A DNA stretch of 28,524 bases, from assembly GCA_900546575.1 (NCBI GenBank), contig URDM01000033.1, positions 1 to 28,524 of the forward strand. Direction: 5' to 3'. This DNA comes from an uncultured Prevotella sp. Its GTDB lineage: Bacteria > Bacteroidota > Bacteroidia > Bacteroidales > Bacteroidaceae. The notes beneath the pieces were generated by a model, which searched no databases, was not told where the DNA came from, and was given only the letters and a program-made list of their open reading frames with translations. The position numbers and the translations under genes are program-made. Below, piece by piece: positions 13,023 through 21,392 of the stretch (position 1 is its first letter; every line of letters begins with the position of its first letter).

Positions 13023-14099
13023 ATGATAAATCGCGAATTAATAAGAATCAAGATAGTCCAGTTAACCTACGCTTACTATCAGAACGGCAACAAACTCATG
13101 GACAGCGCAGAGAAGGAACTGTTGTTCAGTCTTTCGAAGGCTTACGATTTGTACAACTACCTCTTGGAACTTATCGTGGCAGTGACTCAAGAAGAGCGCC
13201 GCCGTGTTGAGGTAGCTACCCAGCGTGCTGTGCGTGAGGGTGGAGAAATGCCGTCACAGAAATTCGCATACAATAAGTTTGCTGTACAGCTTGAGGAAAA
13301 CCGCCAGTTGCTCGACTTCGCTGAGACACAGAAGCAGTCGTGGGCTGACAGTCTGGAGTTTGTACGCTCACTCTGCAACCAGATAGAGCAGAGTCAGACT
13401 TATGCCGACTATATGGCTGATACCGATGATTCTTATGAAGCCGATCGTGAGTTGTGGCGCAAGCTTTATCGTCAGCTTATACAGGAGAACGAAAACCTCG
13501 ACCAGCTGCTTGAGGAGCAGAGCCTCTACTGGAACGACGACAAGGAGGTGGTTGACACATTCGTGCTGAAGACCATCAAGCGTTTCGACCCGAAAAACAA
13601 GTCAAAGCAGGACCTTCTTCCAGAATATAAGGATCAGGAGGACAAGGATTTTGCAATGAAGCTGTTCCGTGCCACTATTCTCAATGCCGACCAGTATCAG
13701 CGCTATATGAGTGAGACATCGCGCAACTGGGACTTTTCGCGTCTGGCATATATGGATGTGGTGATTATGCAGATTGCCATTGCTGAGATGCTCACGTTCC
13801 CCAACATACCAATCAGTGTGACCATCAACGAGTATGTAGACCTTGCAAAGCTGTACTCTACACCCAAGTCGGGTGGATACATCAACGGTATGCTCGACTC
13901 TATAGCTCGCTATCTCGTTTCTACAGGCAAGCTGATGAAGACCATCGAGGATCGTCCGCAGCGTCGTCCGGCTCCACGTCGCCAGTCAACACCGCGTCTC
14001 AACCGTGCCCAGCAGGCTCTTGAGGATGGTGAAGTATTGCGCACACGCTATGCAGCACAGCAGGAGGAAGAAGCCAATACCGACGAACAGGAGTTTTAA
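13023..14099 (+). CDS. nusB: Transcription antitermination protein NusB, long Bacteroidota form
   Basis: A 358-residue protein, over twice the length of E. coli NusB, as is usual in this phylum. The NusB fold is in the second half (about 200-310: FAMKLFRATILNADQYQRY, YMDVVIMQIAIAEMLTFPNIP, SVTINEYVDLAKLYSTPKSGGYINGMLD). It binds boxA RNA with S10 during rRNA transcription. The N-terminal 190 residues are helical. The last 45 residues form a basic then acidic, disordered-looking tail (RRPAPRRQSTPRLNR and EEEANTDEQEF). First gene of an operon with yajC, ybbR-like, coaE, DUF5606 and rsmA. Confidence 0.95.
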   Translation: MINRELIRIKIVQLTYAYYQNGNKLMDSAEKELLFSLSKAYDLYNYLLELIVAVTQEERRRVEVATQRAVREGGEMPSQKFAYNKFAVQLEENRQLLDFAETQKQSWADSLEFVRSLCNQIEQSQTYADYMADTDDSYEADRELWRKLYRQLIQENENLDQLLEEQSLYWNDDKEVVDTFVLKTIKRFDPKNKSKQDLLPEYKDQEDKDFAMKLFRATILNADQYQRYMSETSRNWDFSRLAYMDVVIMQIAIAEMLTFPNIPISVTINEYVDLAKLYSTPKSGGYINGMLDSIARYLVSTGKLMKTIEDRPQRRPAPRRQSTPRLNRAQQALEDGEVLRTRYAAQQEEEANTDEQEF

Positions 14100-14134
14100 T
14101 TTTTGAAGTTTAATAATACATAATAATATAGACA

Positions 14135-14449
14135 ATGAATACAATCGTACTCGCTGCCCAGGCAGCGCAAGGTGGTGGAATGGGAATGATTATAATGATG
14201 GTGGCAATCTTTGCTATCATGTATTTCTTCATGATCCGTCCGCAGCAGAAACAGCAGAAGAAGATTCGCGAGTTCCAGAACGCTCTCAAGGAGAACGACA
14301 AGGTGCTCCTTGGCGGAAGCATACATGGCACTGTACGCCGTGTAGACTTGGCTGCTGGCATTGTTGAGGTGGAGATTGCACGTGGTGTAGTCATCACTGT
14401 AGACAAGACTGGTGTTTACGCTGATAACGCACAGTCAGTACAGAAGTAA
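14135..14449 (+). CDS. yajC: Preprotein translocase subunit YajC
   Basis: A 104-residue inner-membrane protein: one transmembrane helix (about 16-34, MGMIIMMVAIFAIMYFFMI) followed by the family signature RPQQKQQKK and a small beta domain (GDKVLLGGSIHGTV-type). It associates with SecDF in the Sec translocon. Length is normal. It lies 35 bases after nusB. Confidence 0.96.
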   Translation: MNTIVLAAQAAQGGGMGMIIMMVAIFAIMYFFMIRPQQKQQKKIREFQNALKENDKVLLGGSIHGTVRRVDLAAGIVEVEIARGVVITVDKTGVYADNAQSVQK

Positions 14450-14473
14450 TAAAACATACGGAAGGTTTGCCAG

Positions 14474-15457
14474 ATGAAATATCGTTTGACGCAAATATTC
14501 AAGGTTGTCAGGAACTTCTTGTTCAGTTCGGTGAACAAGGAGTTTCTGATTTTTTTGTTCTTTCTCTTCCTGAGCAGCATTTTCTGGCTCATGATGGCAT
14601 TGAACGAAACATATGAACAGGAAATAAAAGTGCCGGTTAGGCTGGTGAATGTGCCCAAGAATGTGGTGCTCACCACCGAAATGGAAGATACCGTGCGTGT
14701 CACCGTACGCGACAAGGGATTCACTCTTGCCACATATATGTATGGCGACATGATACAGCCGGTGTCAGTAAACTTCTCTGTATATGCCAATCGTCAGACG
14801 GGTTATGGATATGTGCCGGCATCCGACTTGCTAAAGATGCTTAGTCAGCGGTTCATGGCACAATCGAAAATCATACAGGTGAAACCCGACCGACTCGACT
14901 TCTACTTCAACTACGGCGTGTCAAAGCAGTTGCCGGTACGCATGGCTGGCTATGTAGTGCCGGGCAAGTCGTACTATCTGGCACGTACACGCTTCTGGCC
15001 CGACCAGATTACGGTGTATGCAAGCAAGCGCGTACTCGATTCGCTGCGTTTTGTCAAGACAGTACCTATTAATATAGTAAACTTCGGCGATACCGTCATT
15101 CAGACCGTAGCGCTTGAGAAGATAAAGGGAGTGAAGATGGTGCCTGACCGTGTGCGCATCGGACTCTATCCCGACATCATGACCGAGGAGAGCATTGATG
15201 TGCCGGTAGGCTCAATAAATATGCCTGAAGGCAAGGTGCTGCGCACATTCCCGTCGCGCGTCAAGGTGAATTTTATTGTTGGAGCAAGCATGTTCCGCAA
15301 TATCACAGCCGACCAGTTCCAGGTCGTTGTTGACTATAACGAACTGATGGAGCATCCGTCCGACAAGTGCAATATATACCTGAAGGCGAGTCCGCACAGC
15401 GTACGCAGCGCCAAACTGTCAATATCTCAGGTGGATTATCTAATCGAACAGCAATGA
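14474..15457 (+). CDS. YbbR-like domain protein
   Basis: A 327-residue protein with a cytoplasmic start, one transmembrane helix (about 24-44, FLIFLFFLFLSSIFWLMMAL) and an extracytoplasmic part made of YbbR-like beta repeats (KVPVRLVNVPKNVVL near 52; QLPVRMAGYVVPG near 155; SIDVPVGSINMPEGK near 240). In Firmicutes the YbbR protein CdaR regulates a diadenylate cyclase; no cyclase gene is next to it here, so that link is only family knowledge. Its stop overlaps the coaE start (ATGA). Confidence 0.88.
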   Translation: MKYRLTQIFKVVRNFLFSSVNKEFLIFLFFLFLSSIFWLMMALNETYEQEIKVPVRLVNVPKNVVLTTEMEDTVRVTVRDKGFTLATYMYGDMIQPVSVNFSVYANRQTGYGYVPASDLLKMLSQRFMAQSKIIQVKPDRLDFYFNYGVSKQLPVRMAGYVVPGKSYYLARTRFWPDQITVYASKRVLDSLRFVKTVPINIVNFGDTVIQTVALEKIKGVKMVPDRVRIGLYPDIMTEESIDVPVGSINMPEGKVLRTFPSRVKVNFIVGASMFRNITADQFQVVVDYNELMEHPSDKCNIYLKASPHSVRSAKLSISQVDYLIEQQ

Positions 15458-16026
15458 GAATAGCAATAACAGGAGGCATAGGTTCGGGCAAGAGCTATGT
15501 GTGCCATATGCTTGAGCAGCGTGGCATCAAGATATACGACTGTGATGCAGCCGCCAAACGTCTTATGCGAACGTCCGGCAGTTTGCAGCTACAGTTGAAG
15601 GAACTTGTTGGTGAGGATGTGTATTCTGCCGACGGAGTGCTTCAGAAGCATGTGTTGGCTGAGTTTCTGCTTGCAAGCGAAGCCAACAAGGTGGCTCTTA
15701 ATAATGTGGTGCATCCCGCTGTCGCAGTCGATTATGAGGCATCTGGAATAGAGTGGCTTGAGAGTGCCATACTCTTCGAAAGCGGATTCGACCGCCGTGT
15801 ACATTTCGACCATATCGTATGTGTTACGGCACCACGCAATGTGCGCATACAGCGAATCGTGCAGCGCGACTCCATATCAGCCGAGCGTGCAGCCGAATGG
15901 ATTGACGCACAGATGCCGCATGAGGAAGTAGAGCTGCGGAGCGACTTCGTCATAACAAACGATGGAGCCAGCGATTTGCAGCAACAGATAGACCGAATGC
16001 TGCAACTATTCAAACCATCCGAATAA
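15454..16026 (+). CDS. coaE: Dephospho-CoA kinase
   Basis: A 190-residue kinase catalysing the last step of coenzyme A synthesis. The P-loop GGIGSGKS is at residues 7-14, followed by YDCDAAAKRLM (adenylate-binding and acceptor region), HPAV, and a lid-like segment with IQRIVQRDSIS. ATG 15454 is chosen because it overlaps the previous stop by four bases and starts immediately before the P-loop strand. The 92-base gap to the next gene is AT-rich, with nothing clear in it. Confidence 0.96.
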   Translation: MRIAITGGIGSGKSYVCHMLEQRGIKIYDCDAAAKRLMRTSGSLQLQLKELVGEDVYSADGVLQKHVLAEFLLASEANKVALNNVVHPAVAVDYEASGIEWLESAILFESGFDRRVHFDHIVCVTAPRNVRIQRIVQRDSISAERAAEWIDAQMPHEEVELRSDFVITNDGASDLQQQIDRMLQLFKPSE

Positions 16027-16118
16027 TAATTGTAATTATTTAATATAAGAATGTATATCGGTGCAATTCCAGTTGCCCGAATAATAATTAATAACTAATA
16101 AATTAATAAATAAAGAAA

Positions 16119-16562
16119 ATGGAAACAATTCTTTCAATAGCAGGTAAACCAGGACTTTACAAACTCGTCAATCGTGGTAACCGTAACCTCATCGTTGAGG
16201 CTATCGACGCTACTCACCGTCGCATGCCGGCATTCGCTTCTGATCGTGTTACATCGCTTGCCGACATCGCAATGTACACCGATGCTGAGGATATCCCATT
16301 GTGGCAGGTACTCAAGAGCCTTGGCGAGAAGGAGCAGTCGAAGGAGTGCTCGCTCAACTACAAGAAGTGTTCAGCTGATGAGTTGCACGCTTTCTTTGCT
16401 GAGGTTTTGCCTGCATACGATCGCGACCGTGTTCACGATTCTGACATCAAGAAGCTCATCCAGTGGTATAACATCCTCGTCAACAACGGCATCACCGATT
16501 TTGAGGCAGCACTTGCTCCTACTGAAGGTGATAATGTAGACGACCGTCAGGAGGCCGAATAA
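16119..16562 (+). CDS. DUF5606 family protein
   Basis: A 147-residue cytosolic protein conserved in Bacteroidota (ILSIAGKPGLYKLVNRGNRN, LADIAMYTDAEDIPLWQVLKSL, NNGITDFEAA). Function unknown. The conserved start with a small beta-barrel-like module and its place between coaE and rsmA, with a one-base stop/start overlap to rsmA, suggest a housekeeping role. Its optimal codon use (for example ctc, aac, cgt) suggests high expression. Confidence 0.85.
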   Translation: METILSIAGKPGLYKLVNRGNRNLIVEAIDATHRRMPAFASDRVTSLADIAMYTDAEDIPLWQVLKSLGEKEQSKECSLNYKKCSADELHAFFAEVLPAYDRDRVHDSDIKKLIQWYNILVNNGITDFEAALAPTEGDNVDDRQEAE

Positions 16563-17371
16563 TGATAAAATCCGTAAGACCAAAGAAAAATCTCGGACAG
16601 CACTTTCTTACTGATCTTGGCATAGCCAAGGCTATTGCCGACACGGTAGATGCTTGTCCCGACATACCGGTGCTTGAGATAGGTCCCGGCATGGGTGTCA
16701 TGACGCAGTTTCTTGTCACCAAGCCTCGCCCCGTTAAGGCGGTAGAGATAGACAAGGAGTCGGTGGCATATCTCAACGAGAAGTTTCCGAAACTTCGTGA
16801 GAATATCATTGGCCAGGACTTCCTGCGCATGGATCTCAACGAGATTTTCGACGGTAAACAGTTTGTGCTCACCGGCAACTATCCCTACGACATTTCGTCG
16901 CAGATATTCTTCAAGATGCTCGACTATAAGGAACTGATACCTTGCTGTACGGGTATGATACAGCGCGAGGTGGCTCTGCGTATAGCATCGGCTCCAGGCA
17001 ACAAGGCCTACGGAATATTGTCGGTACTGATTCAGGCATGGTACGACGTGGAGTATCTCTTCACCGTCGACGAGACAGTGTTCAATCCGCCTCCAAAGGT
17101 GAAGAGTGCCGTAATACGCATGACACGCAATGAGGTGATGGATCTTGGATGCGACGAGCGTCTGTTCAAGCGTGTGGTGAAGACTGTCTTCAATCAGCGC
17201 CGTAAGATGTTGCGCGTATCATTACGCCAGATCTTCGGTGGCTCTGCATCGCCCGAATTCTATGCTCAAGACATCATGACCAAGCGCCCCGAACAACTCT
17301 CAGTGCAGCAGTTTGTGGAGCTTACGAATATGGTGGCAGAAGAAGCACAAAAAATCGGAAAGACATTGTGA
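16562..17371 (+). CDS. rsmA: 16S rRNA (A1518/A1519) dimethyltransferase
   Basis: A 269-residue KsgA/RsmA methyltransferase. It has the N-terminal KKNLGQHFLTD signature, the SAM-binding motif LEIGPGMGVMTQFL (about 38-51) with acidic VEIDKES after it, and the catalytic motif GNYPYDISSQIF (about 107-118; NLPY or NFPY is commoner, here NYPY). The C-terminal helical domain with FNQRRKMLRVSL is present. It dimethylates two adenines of helix 45 during 30S assembly. Last gene of the nusB operon, followed by a strong terminator. Confidence 0.97.
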   Translation: MIKSVRPKKNLGQHFLTDLGIAKAIADTVDACPDIPVLEIGPGMGVMTQFLVTKPRPVKAVEIDKESVAYLNEKFPKLRENIIGQDFLRMDLNEIFDGKQFVLTGNYPYDISSQIFFKMLDYKELIPCCTGMIQREVALRIASAPGNKAYGILSVLIQAWYDVEYLFTVDETVFNPPPKVKSAVIRMTRNEVMDLGCDERLFKRVVKTVFNQRRKMLRVSLRQIFGGSASPEFYAQDIMTKRPEQLSVQQFVELTNMVAEEAQKIGKTL

Positions 17372-17397
17372 TTTAGAAATTCGAGTTTTAAGATAAA

Positions 17398-17460
17398 AGG
17401 CTTTACATTAGATATAACGAGAATTAGATTCTCTACAATCTAATGTAAAGCCTTTTTTTT
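17398..17460 (+). terminator. Rho-independent terminator after rsmA
   Basis: AGGCTTTACATTAGAT (17398-17413) pairs perfectly with 17438-17453 (16-bp stem), followed by a run of T beyond 17453. It ends the nusB-rsmA operon. Confidence 0.9.
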
Positions 17461-17554
17461 TGTTTATAGGGAAATAGGAGAGAAATATCCTAATAAAAAT
17501 CTTGAATAGCATGTCCGATTTTTTTGTTTCATACGTTATATCTATGTAAGAGAA

Positions 17555-18055
17555 ATGAAACCAAGCGAATTTAACCATATCATCCTGCCCATGCGCGACG
17601 AGCTGTTAGGCTATGCGCTGAGTGTCACAAAGTCAGAGGATAATGCCGAAGACCTTGTGCAGGAGGTGATGTTGCGCCTTTGGGACATGCGTTCAAGGCT
17701 CGATTCGGGAGGGCGGCTCAAGTCGCTTGCCATGACAATGATTCACAATCTGTATCTGGACCAGCTACGACACGAGAGCCATACAGCAGCGATGCCCGAC
17801 CAAGTGGACATAGCTGTGGACGACCGGCGGGCAGAACTCCGTGACGAGACAAGGTTAATCCGCGGCATCGTTGCACAGTTGCCACCTCTGCAACAGCAGA
17901 TATTCCGTATGAAGGAGATAGAAGGCTATACCGCTGACGAGATAATGCTGATAACGGGATGCACTGCTGATAATCTCAGGCGAAACCTCTCAAGAGCACG
18001 AACCAAGATACGCGAGACTTACATTAAAATAATGATGAAAGGAATCGGAATATGA
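17555..18055 (+). CDS. ECF-type RNA polymerase sigma factor
   Basis: A 166-residue sigma factor with region 2 (about 10-75: GYALSVTKSEDNAEDLVQEVMLRLW, SLAMTMIHNLYLDQLR) and region 4 (about 105-155: LPPLQQQIFRMKEIEGYTADEI, LRRNLSRARTKIRE). Length and layout are those of Bacteroidota ECF sigma factors. Its stop overlaps the next gene by four bases (ATGA); that gene has the size and single helix of an anti-sigma factor. I could not identify an ECF-type target promoter by eye upstream. Confidence 0.93.
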   Translation: MKPSEFNHIILPMRDELLGYALSVTKSEDNAEDLVQEVMLRLWDMRSRLDSGGRLKSLAMTMIHNLYLDQLRHESHTAAMPDQVDIAVDDRRAELRDETRLIRGIVAQLPPLQQQIFRMKEIEGYTADEIMLITGCTADNLRRNLSRARTKIRETYIKIMMKGIGI

Positions 18056-18498
18056 TAAAAGACATAATGCCAAAACCGCACGAAACCGACATTCGGATGC
18101 TTATCGACAGATATATGTCGGGAGATACCACTAACGAGGAGGAGGCTACGTTGCGCACGTGGTTTCGGCTTGCCGGAGACGGCATACCTGAAGAGTGGCG
18201 ACCGCTGCGAGCCTTGTTCTGTTTTGTGGATGAACAGCGTAGCACAACTACTTTGCAGCGAGCCATGTATCGACCCCGCATATGGATTTCGTCAGCTGTG
18301 GCTGCTGTAGCTATTGTCATCGTAATGTTTGTGACACAGATGTATAATGTTTCCACCACGACACCGCAAAACTATGCTGTCATTGACGGAAAGCTATACA
18401 CCAATCAAGAAGTGATAAACGAGCAGGTGGATGAAGCACTGCAGACTGTCTCGGCAGAGAACGACGATCCGTTCAGCGCACTCGACCTGATGCAATAA
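18052..18498 (+). CDS. One-pass membrane protein, possible anti-sigma factor
   Basis: A 148-residue protein. The cytosolic N-terminal part (about 1-80) has DIRMLIDRYMSGDTTNEEE, a pattern seen at the start of Bacteroidota anti-sigma/FecR-type proteins. A transmembrane helix follows at about 84-102 (WISSAVAAVAIVIVMFVTQM), then a short periplasmic tail of about 45 residues (YAVIDGKLYTNQEVINEQVDE). Translational coupling to the sigma gene supports an anti-sigma role; this is inference. Confidence 0.7.
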   Translation: MIKDIMPKPHETDIRMLIDRYMSGDTTNEEEATLRTWFRLAGDGIPEEWRPLRALFCFVDEQRSTTTLQRAMYRPRIWISSAVAAVAIVIVMFVTQMYNVSTTTPQNYAVIDGKLYTNQEVINEQVDEALQTVSAENDDPFSALDLMQ

Positions 18499-18528
18499 CA
18501 TTTGACAACAATAAAAACCATTAACATT

Positions 18529-19002
18529 ATGCATAAACTATTTGATATCATACGCAAACCTCCGCTGATTGCAGCCAGGATGGTTCTTCTGTTTGTCATG
18601 ACGTTGTGCGTTATGCTTCCGTGCCACGCACAGGATGGACTTGCCGTTAATGGCATATTCCAGCAGTACGGTCATTCTAAGGGTTGCAAAATGGTGGTGA
18701 TGCAAAACACCAAGCTCCGAGGCTATCAACTGGCCATATACAAGAGTCTTACATATAATAACAAATATGCAGCAAGCATCAACAACATCCTGAAGACCGA
18801 CCGCCGGGCTGCTAAGAAGATTCGTGAGGTAGTGGACGACGGACGAATAGCAAGTGGCTATTATATGATGGCACCACTGCCGTCTGGCAACAATAGATAT
18901 ATTCTCTTTAGCCATACCGACCGAGGCAAAGGGGCTGTGATATACATCGAAGGCGATTTGTCACCAGACGACATAATGTCGATATGCTATACTAAGAGAT
19001 AG
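18529..19002 (+). CDS. DUF6108 family secreted protein
   Basis: A 157-residue protein from ATG 18529. A signal peptide covers about residues 1-35 (MVLLFVMTLCVMLPCHAQ), then the mature domain starts with DGLAVNGIFQQYGHSKGCKMV and contains the YYMMAPLPSGNNRYILF and VIYIEGDLSPDDI segments typical of DUF6108. Function unknown. It belongs to the ECF sigma operon and is probably periplasmic. An ATG at 18502 is in frame but would place charged residues far ahead of the signal helix. Confidence 0.75.
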   Translation: MHKLFDIIRKPPLIAARMVLLFVMTLCVMLPCHAQDGLAVNGIFQQYGHSKGCKMVVMQNTKLRGYQLAIYKSLTYNNKYAASINNILKTDRRAAKKIREVVDDGRIASGYYMMAPLPSGNNRYILFSHTDRGKGAVIYIEGDLSPDDIMSICYTKR

Positions 19003-19050
19003 CAAGATATATAAATAGAAATATTTGGAATTTTTTAAAAAACGTATATT

Positions 19051-19983
19051 ATGAATATCAGAACATTGGTATTGACGGCAACCTTCATGCCAGCCATAGC
19101 TTTCGCACAGGAGGCAACCACAGTGCAAGACACAACATACACCCAGAAGTCAGCCACAGTGTCTGACACGTACGACACAACTTTTGTATTCAACAGTCAG
19201 AAGTTTGCCATATCTCAAAATGGTGAACGTACGAATGTAAGTGTGTACATGAAGTGCGGCACGGAGATGAAGAAGGTCAGAGAGACCGAGTTTGTCGACG
19301 GACAGGAGGTGGAGCAGGTGTATATCACGTCGCCCTTTATCCCCAAAAAGACATACAAGCGTCGCAATCAGGAGTATAGCCATTATCCGTTTTTCTTCTT
19401 TGGTGGCAACATGCTCGCAGGCTCGGCATTTGGTGTCAAGTCGGAAGGTAAGGAAATGCGCGACAGCAAGTCGGGTGAATGGGGATTTACGGGTTGTACG
19501 TTCGAGTGTCCTGTAAGTAACAGTTCGTGGGCAGTGACGGCTGCTATGTCGTTGGCTTTTGTCAGCCATCACTTTAAGACCGACTATATGCTTACTACCG
19601 TTGACGGTATAACAAGCTTTAAGCCTTTCGCCGTTGGAGATGATGAGAATGGCGAGCGTCCGTCGAAAAGCTACCTAAGCTATTGTGCCGTCCGCATTCC
19701 GATAATGTTGGAATGGTCCAACCGCATCGGTTCTGAAGACGTCTATGCAGCTTTCGGTCCATCCGTAGAGTTTCGTGCCAAGGAGCGTTCACGCTATAAG
19801 CTCGGCAAGAGACATACGCTGACAAGAGATGTCAACATGAATCCTGTAGGCGTAAATCTTGAGGCACGTCTTGGATATGGCTTCTTGATGCTTTACGCAC
19901 GCACATCGCTCACTCCGCTGTTGCATACAAAGTATGCTCCCGAATGGCATCCATTCACCGTTGGAGTAGGACTGAGGTTGTAA
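19051..19983 (+). CDS. Outer-membrane beta-barrel protein
   Basis: A 310-residue protein with a signal peptide (residues 1-19, ending AIAFAQ). The mature part has alternating amphipathic strands and ends in an aromatic/hydrophobic strand WHPFTVGVGLRL, the typical C-terminal signal of outer-membrane barrels. I cannot assign a specific family. It is last in the ECF sigma operon, so it is a plausible target or sensor of that system. A terminator follows at 19995. Confidence 0.7.
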   Translation: MNIRTLVLTATFMPAIAFAQEATTVQDTTYTQKSATVSDTYDTTFVFNSQKFAISQNGERTNVSVYMKCGTEMKKVRETEFVDGQEVEQVYITSPFIPKKTYKRRNQEYSHYPFFFFGGNMLAGSAFGVKSEGKEMRDSKSGEWGFTGCTFECPVSNSSWAVTAAMSLAFVSHHFKTDYMLTTVDGITSFKPFAVGDDENGERPSKSYLSYCAVRIPIMLEWSNRIGSEDVYAAFGPSVEFRAKERSRYKLGKRHTLTRDVNMNPVGVNLEARLGYGFLMLYARTSLTPLLHTKYAPEWHPFTVGVGLRL

Positions 19984-19994
19984 GATTTAGGCGT

Positions 19995-20032
19995 AAAGTC
20001 CCCGCCACTAACACAGTGACGGGGACTTTTTT
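19995..20032 (+). terminator. Rho-independent terminator
   Basis: AAAGTCCCCG (19995-20004) pairs with CGGGGACTTT (20020-20029), extended by CAC/GTG inside, and is followed by more T. It ends the ECF sigma operon. On the other strand it is preceded rather than followed by a strong T run, so it is mainly rightward. Confidence 0.88.
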
Positions 20033-20143
20033 CCAACTACTACAAAATCTAACCTATTTACCTTAATTGACTAATAATAATCCTAAAACAATAATTTATA
20101 GTTCTATAACTATCTGTCTTCTCTTTTTCATTATTTACGATTG

Positions 20144-20151
20144 CAAAGTTA
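20144..20151 (-). promoter_or_regulatory. Orphan -7 element facing the terminator (TAACTTTG, minus strand)
   Basis: CAAAGTTA on the plus strand reads TAACTTTG on the minus strand, the same -7 word used by mutS2, DUF4738 and both mannan promoters in this window. It lies after the epimerase stop and points left into a gene-free stretch (20033-20143) that ends at the hairpin 19995-20032. No -33 TTTG is apparent. Confidence 0.35.
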
Positions 20152-20204
20152 CAGCAATTATATCACTATAGCTTCCACTTTATTTGCAAGTAATAACATT
20201 ATTC

Positions 20205-21383
20205 TTACATTCTTTCCATTATCTCCAAACACATACGAGTGTTGTGGTAAGGACATTTCCAGAATCCAGCCTTGTCGTCGGTGCGGTTGACAGTTCCGTC
20301 CTCATTGATGCTCCAGTACCACTCGCCGTTCTTCTGGTCTACGAGGCGCGTTTTGATATAGTCCCAGCAGCGTGCAGCTGTGTCGAAATCCTCATCAGTA
20401 CCGAAGTGCTGCCATAGATTTACGTGACCAATAACGTTCTCGCACTGCACCCACCACTGTAGTGAACGGTCGGTACGATCGGTGTCTTTCCAACGCTCGT
20501 ATATCATCGAGCCATTGGGCAGTAGCCCCTCGTCGGCAGCTACCGCAACATCCTTCACTACAGGTTCTATCCATTTAAGAATATCCTTGTCGCCAAGAAC
20601 GAGAGCCGTCTCGTGTAGCAGCCATGAAGCCTCGATGTCGTGTCCGAAACTCTCAATGTTTCTGCGTCCCTGCCACTCATCGTTGAAGAAGAGGTCGAGA
20701 TGATGCGTGTCCTTATTAAGGAGTTTGTCGGTGAAAATGTGCAGAAGGTTTACGAGGCGTTCTTTAAGTTCTGCCGATGGAGCCACACGATATAGATTGG
20801 TGTACGGCTCTATGATGTGGAGGTGAGTGTTCATTGTGCGCGAACCGTTCTCGTCTTTGTCTGAGAGTCGCATGTCGGCAATGGGTTGCCAGTCGCGAGT
20901 AAGGGCTTCGATGTATCCGTTATTCTTGTTGTCGAAGGCATGCTCCTCAATACTACGGTAGAGCGAGAGGGCACATTCGAGCGCTTCCTTGTCGCCAGTG
21001 GCACGTGCCAGTTCGGACATTCCGTATATGGTGAAGCCGATGGCGTACGATTGTTTCTTTGTGTCCTTCGGAGTTCCGTCAGCATTGAGGCTCCAGTATA
21101 CACCGCCATATTCTTTGTCTATGAAGTGGTTGAGGATGTATTCCTTGGCACGTAGCGCAGCATCCAGATAGCGATGGTCGCCTATGACACGATAGGCAGC
21201 AGCGAACGCCCAAAGGATGCGTGCGTTGAGTATGGCACCCTTTTCAGAATCAGCTACGATGTGGTCGTTGCCGTCAATACGTCCGTAGAATCCACCTTGT
21301 TCATTGTCAACCATGCGGTCGAGCCAGAAGTGTAGTATATTGTTTGTGAGACACTCGTGCATCTCTTGTTTAATTGTAGTCAT
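20205..21383 (-). CDS. AGE-family epimerase, probable mannobiose (cellobiose-type) 2-epimerase
   Basis: A 392-residue (alpha/alpha)6-barrel enzyme of the N-acylglucosamine/cellobiose 2-epimerase family. Three conserved histidines are visible: His187 in NTHLHIIE, His248 in ESFGHDIEAS and His380 in KCPYHNTRM, with spacing like characterised cellobiose 2-epimerases. It has no signal peptide, so it is cytosolic. Beside a GH130 phosphorylase and GH26 mannanases, the likely reaction is beta-1,4-mannobiose to mannosyl-glucose, as known for Bacteroides fragilis. It follows the transporter by 9 bases. Activity on cellobiose or lactose is also possible. Confidence 0.9.
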   Translation of the reverse strand: MTTIKQEMHECLTNNILHFWLDRMVDNEQGGFYGRIDGNDHIVADSEKGAILNARILWAFAAAYRVIGDHRYLDAALRAKEYILNHFIDKEYGGVYWSLNADGTPKDTKKQSYAIGFTIYGMSELARATGDKEALECALSLYRSIEEHAFDNKNNGYIEALTRDWQPIADMRLSDKDENGSRTMNTHLHIIEPYTNLYRVAPSAELKERLVNLLHIFTDKLLNKDTHHLDLFFNDEWQGRRNIESFGHDIEASWLLHETALVLGDKDILKWIEPVVKDVAVAADEGLLPNGSMIYERWKDTDRTDRSLQWWVQCENVIGHVNLWQHFGTDEDFDTAARCWDYIKTRLVDQKNGEWYWSINEDGTVNRTDDKAGFWKCPYHNTRMCLEIMERM

Positions 21384-21392
21384 AATAAAAAA

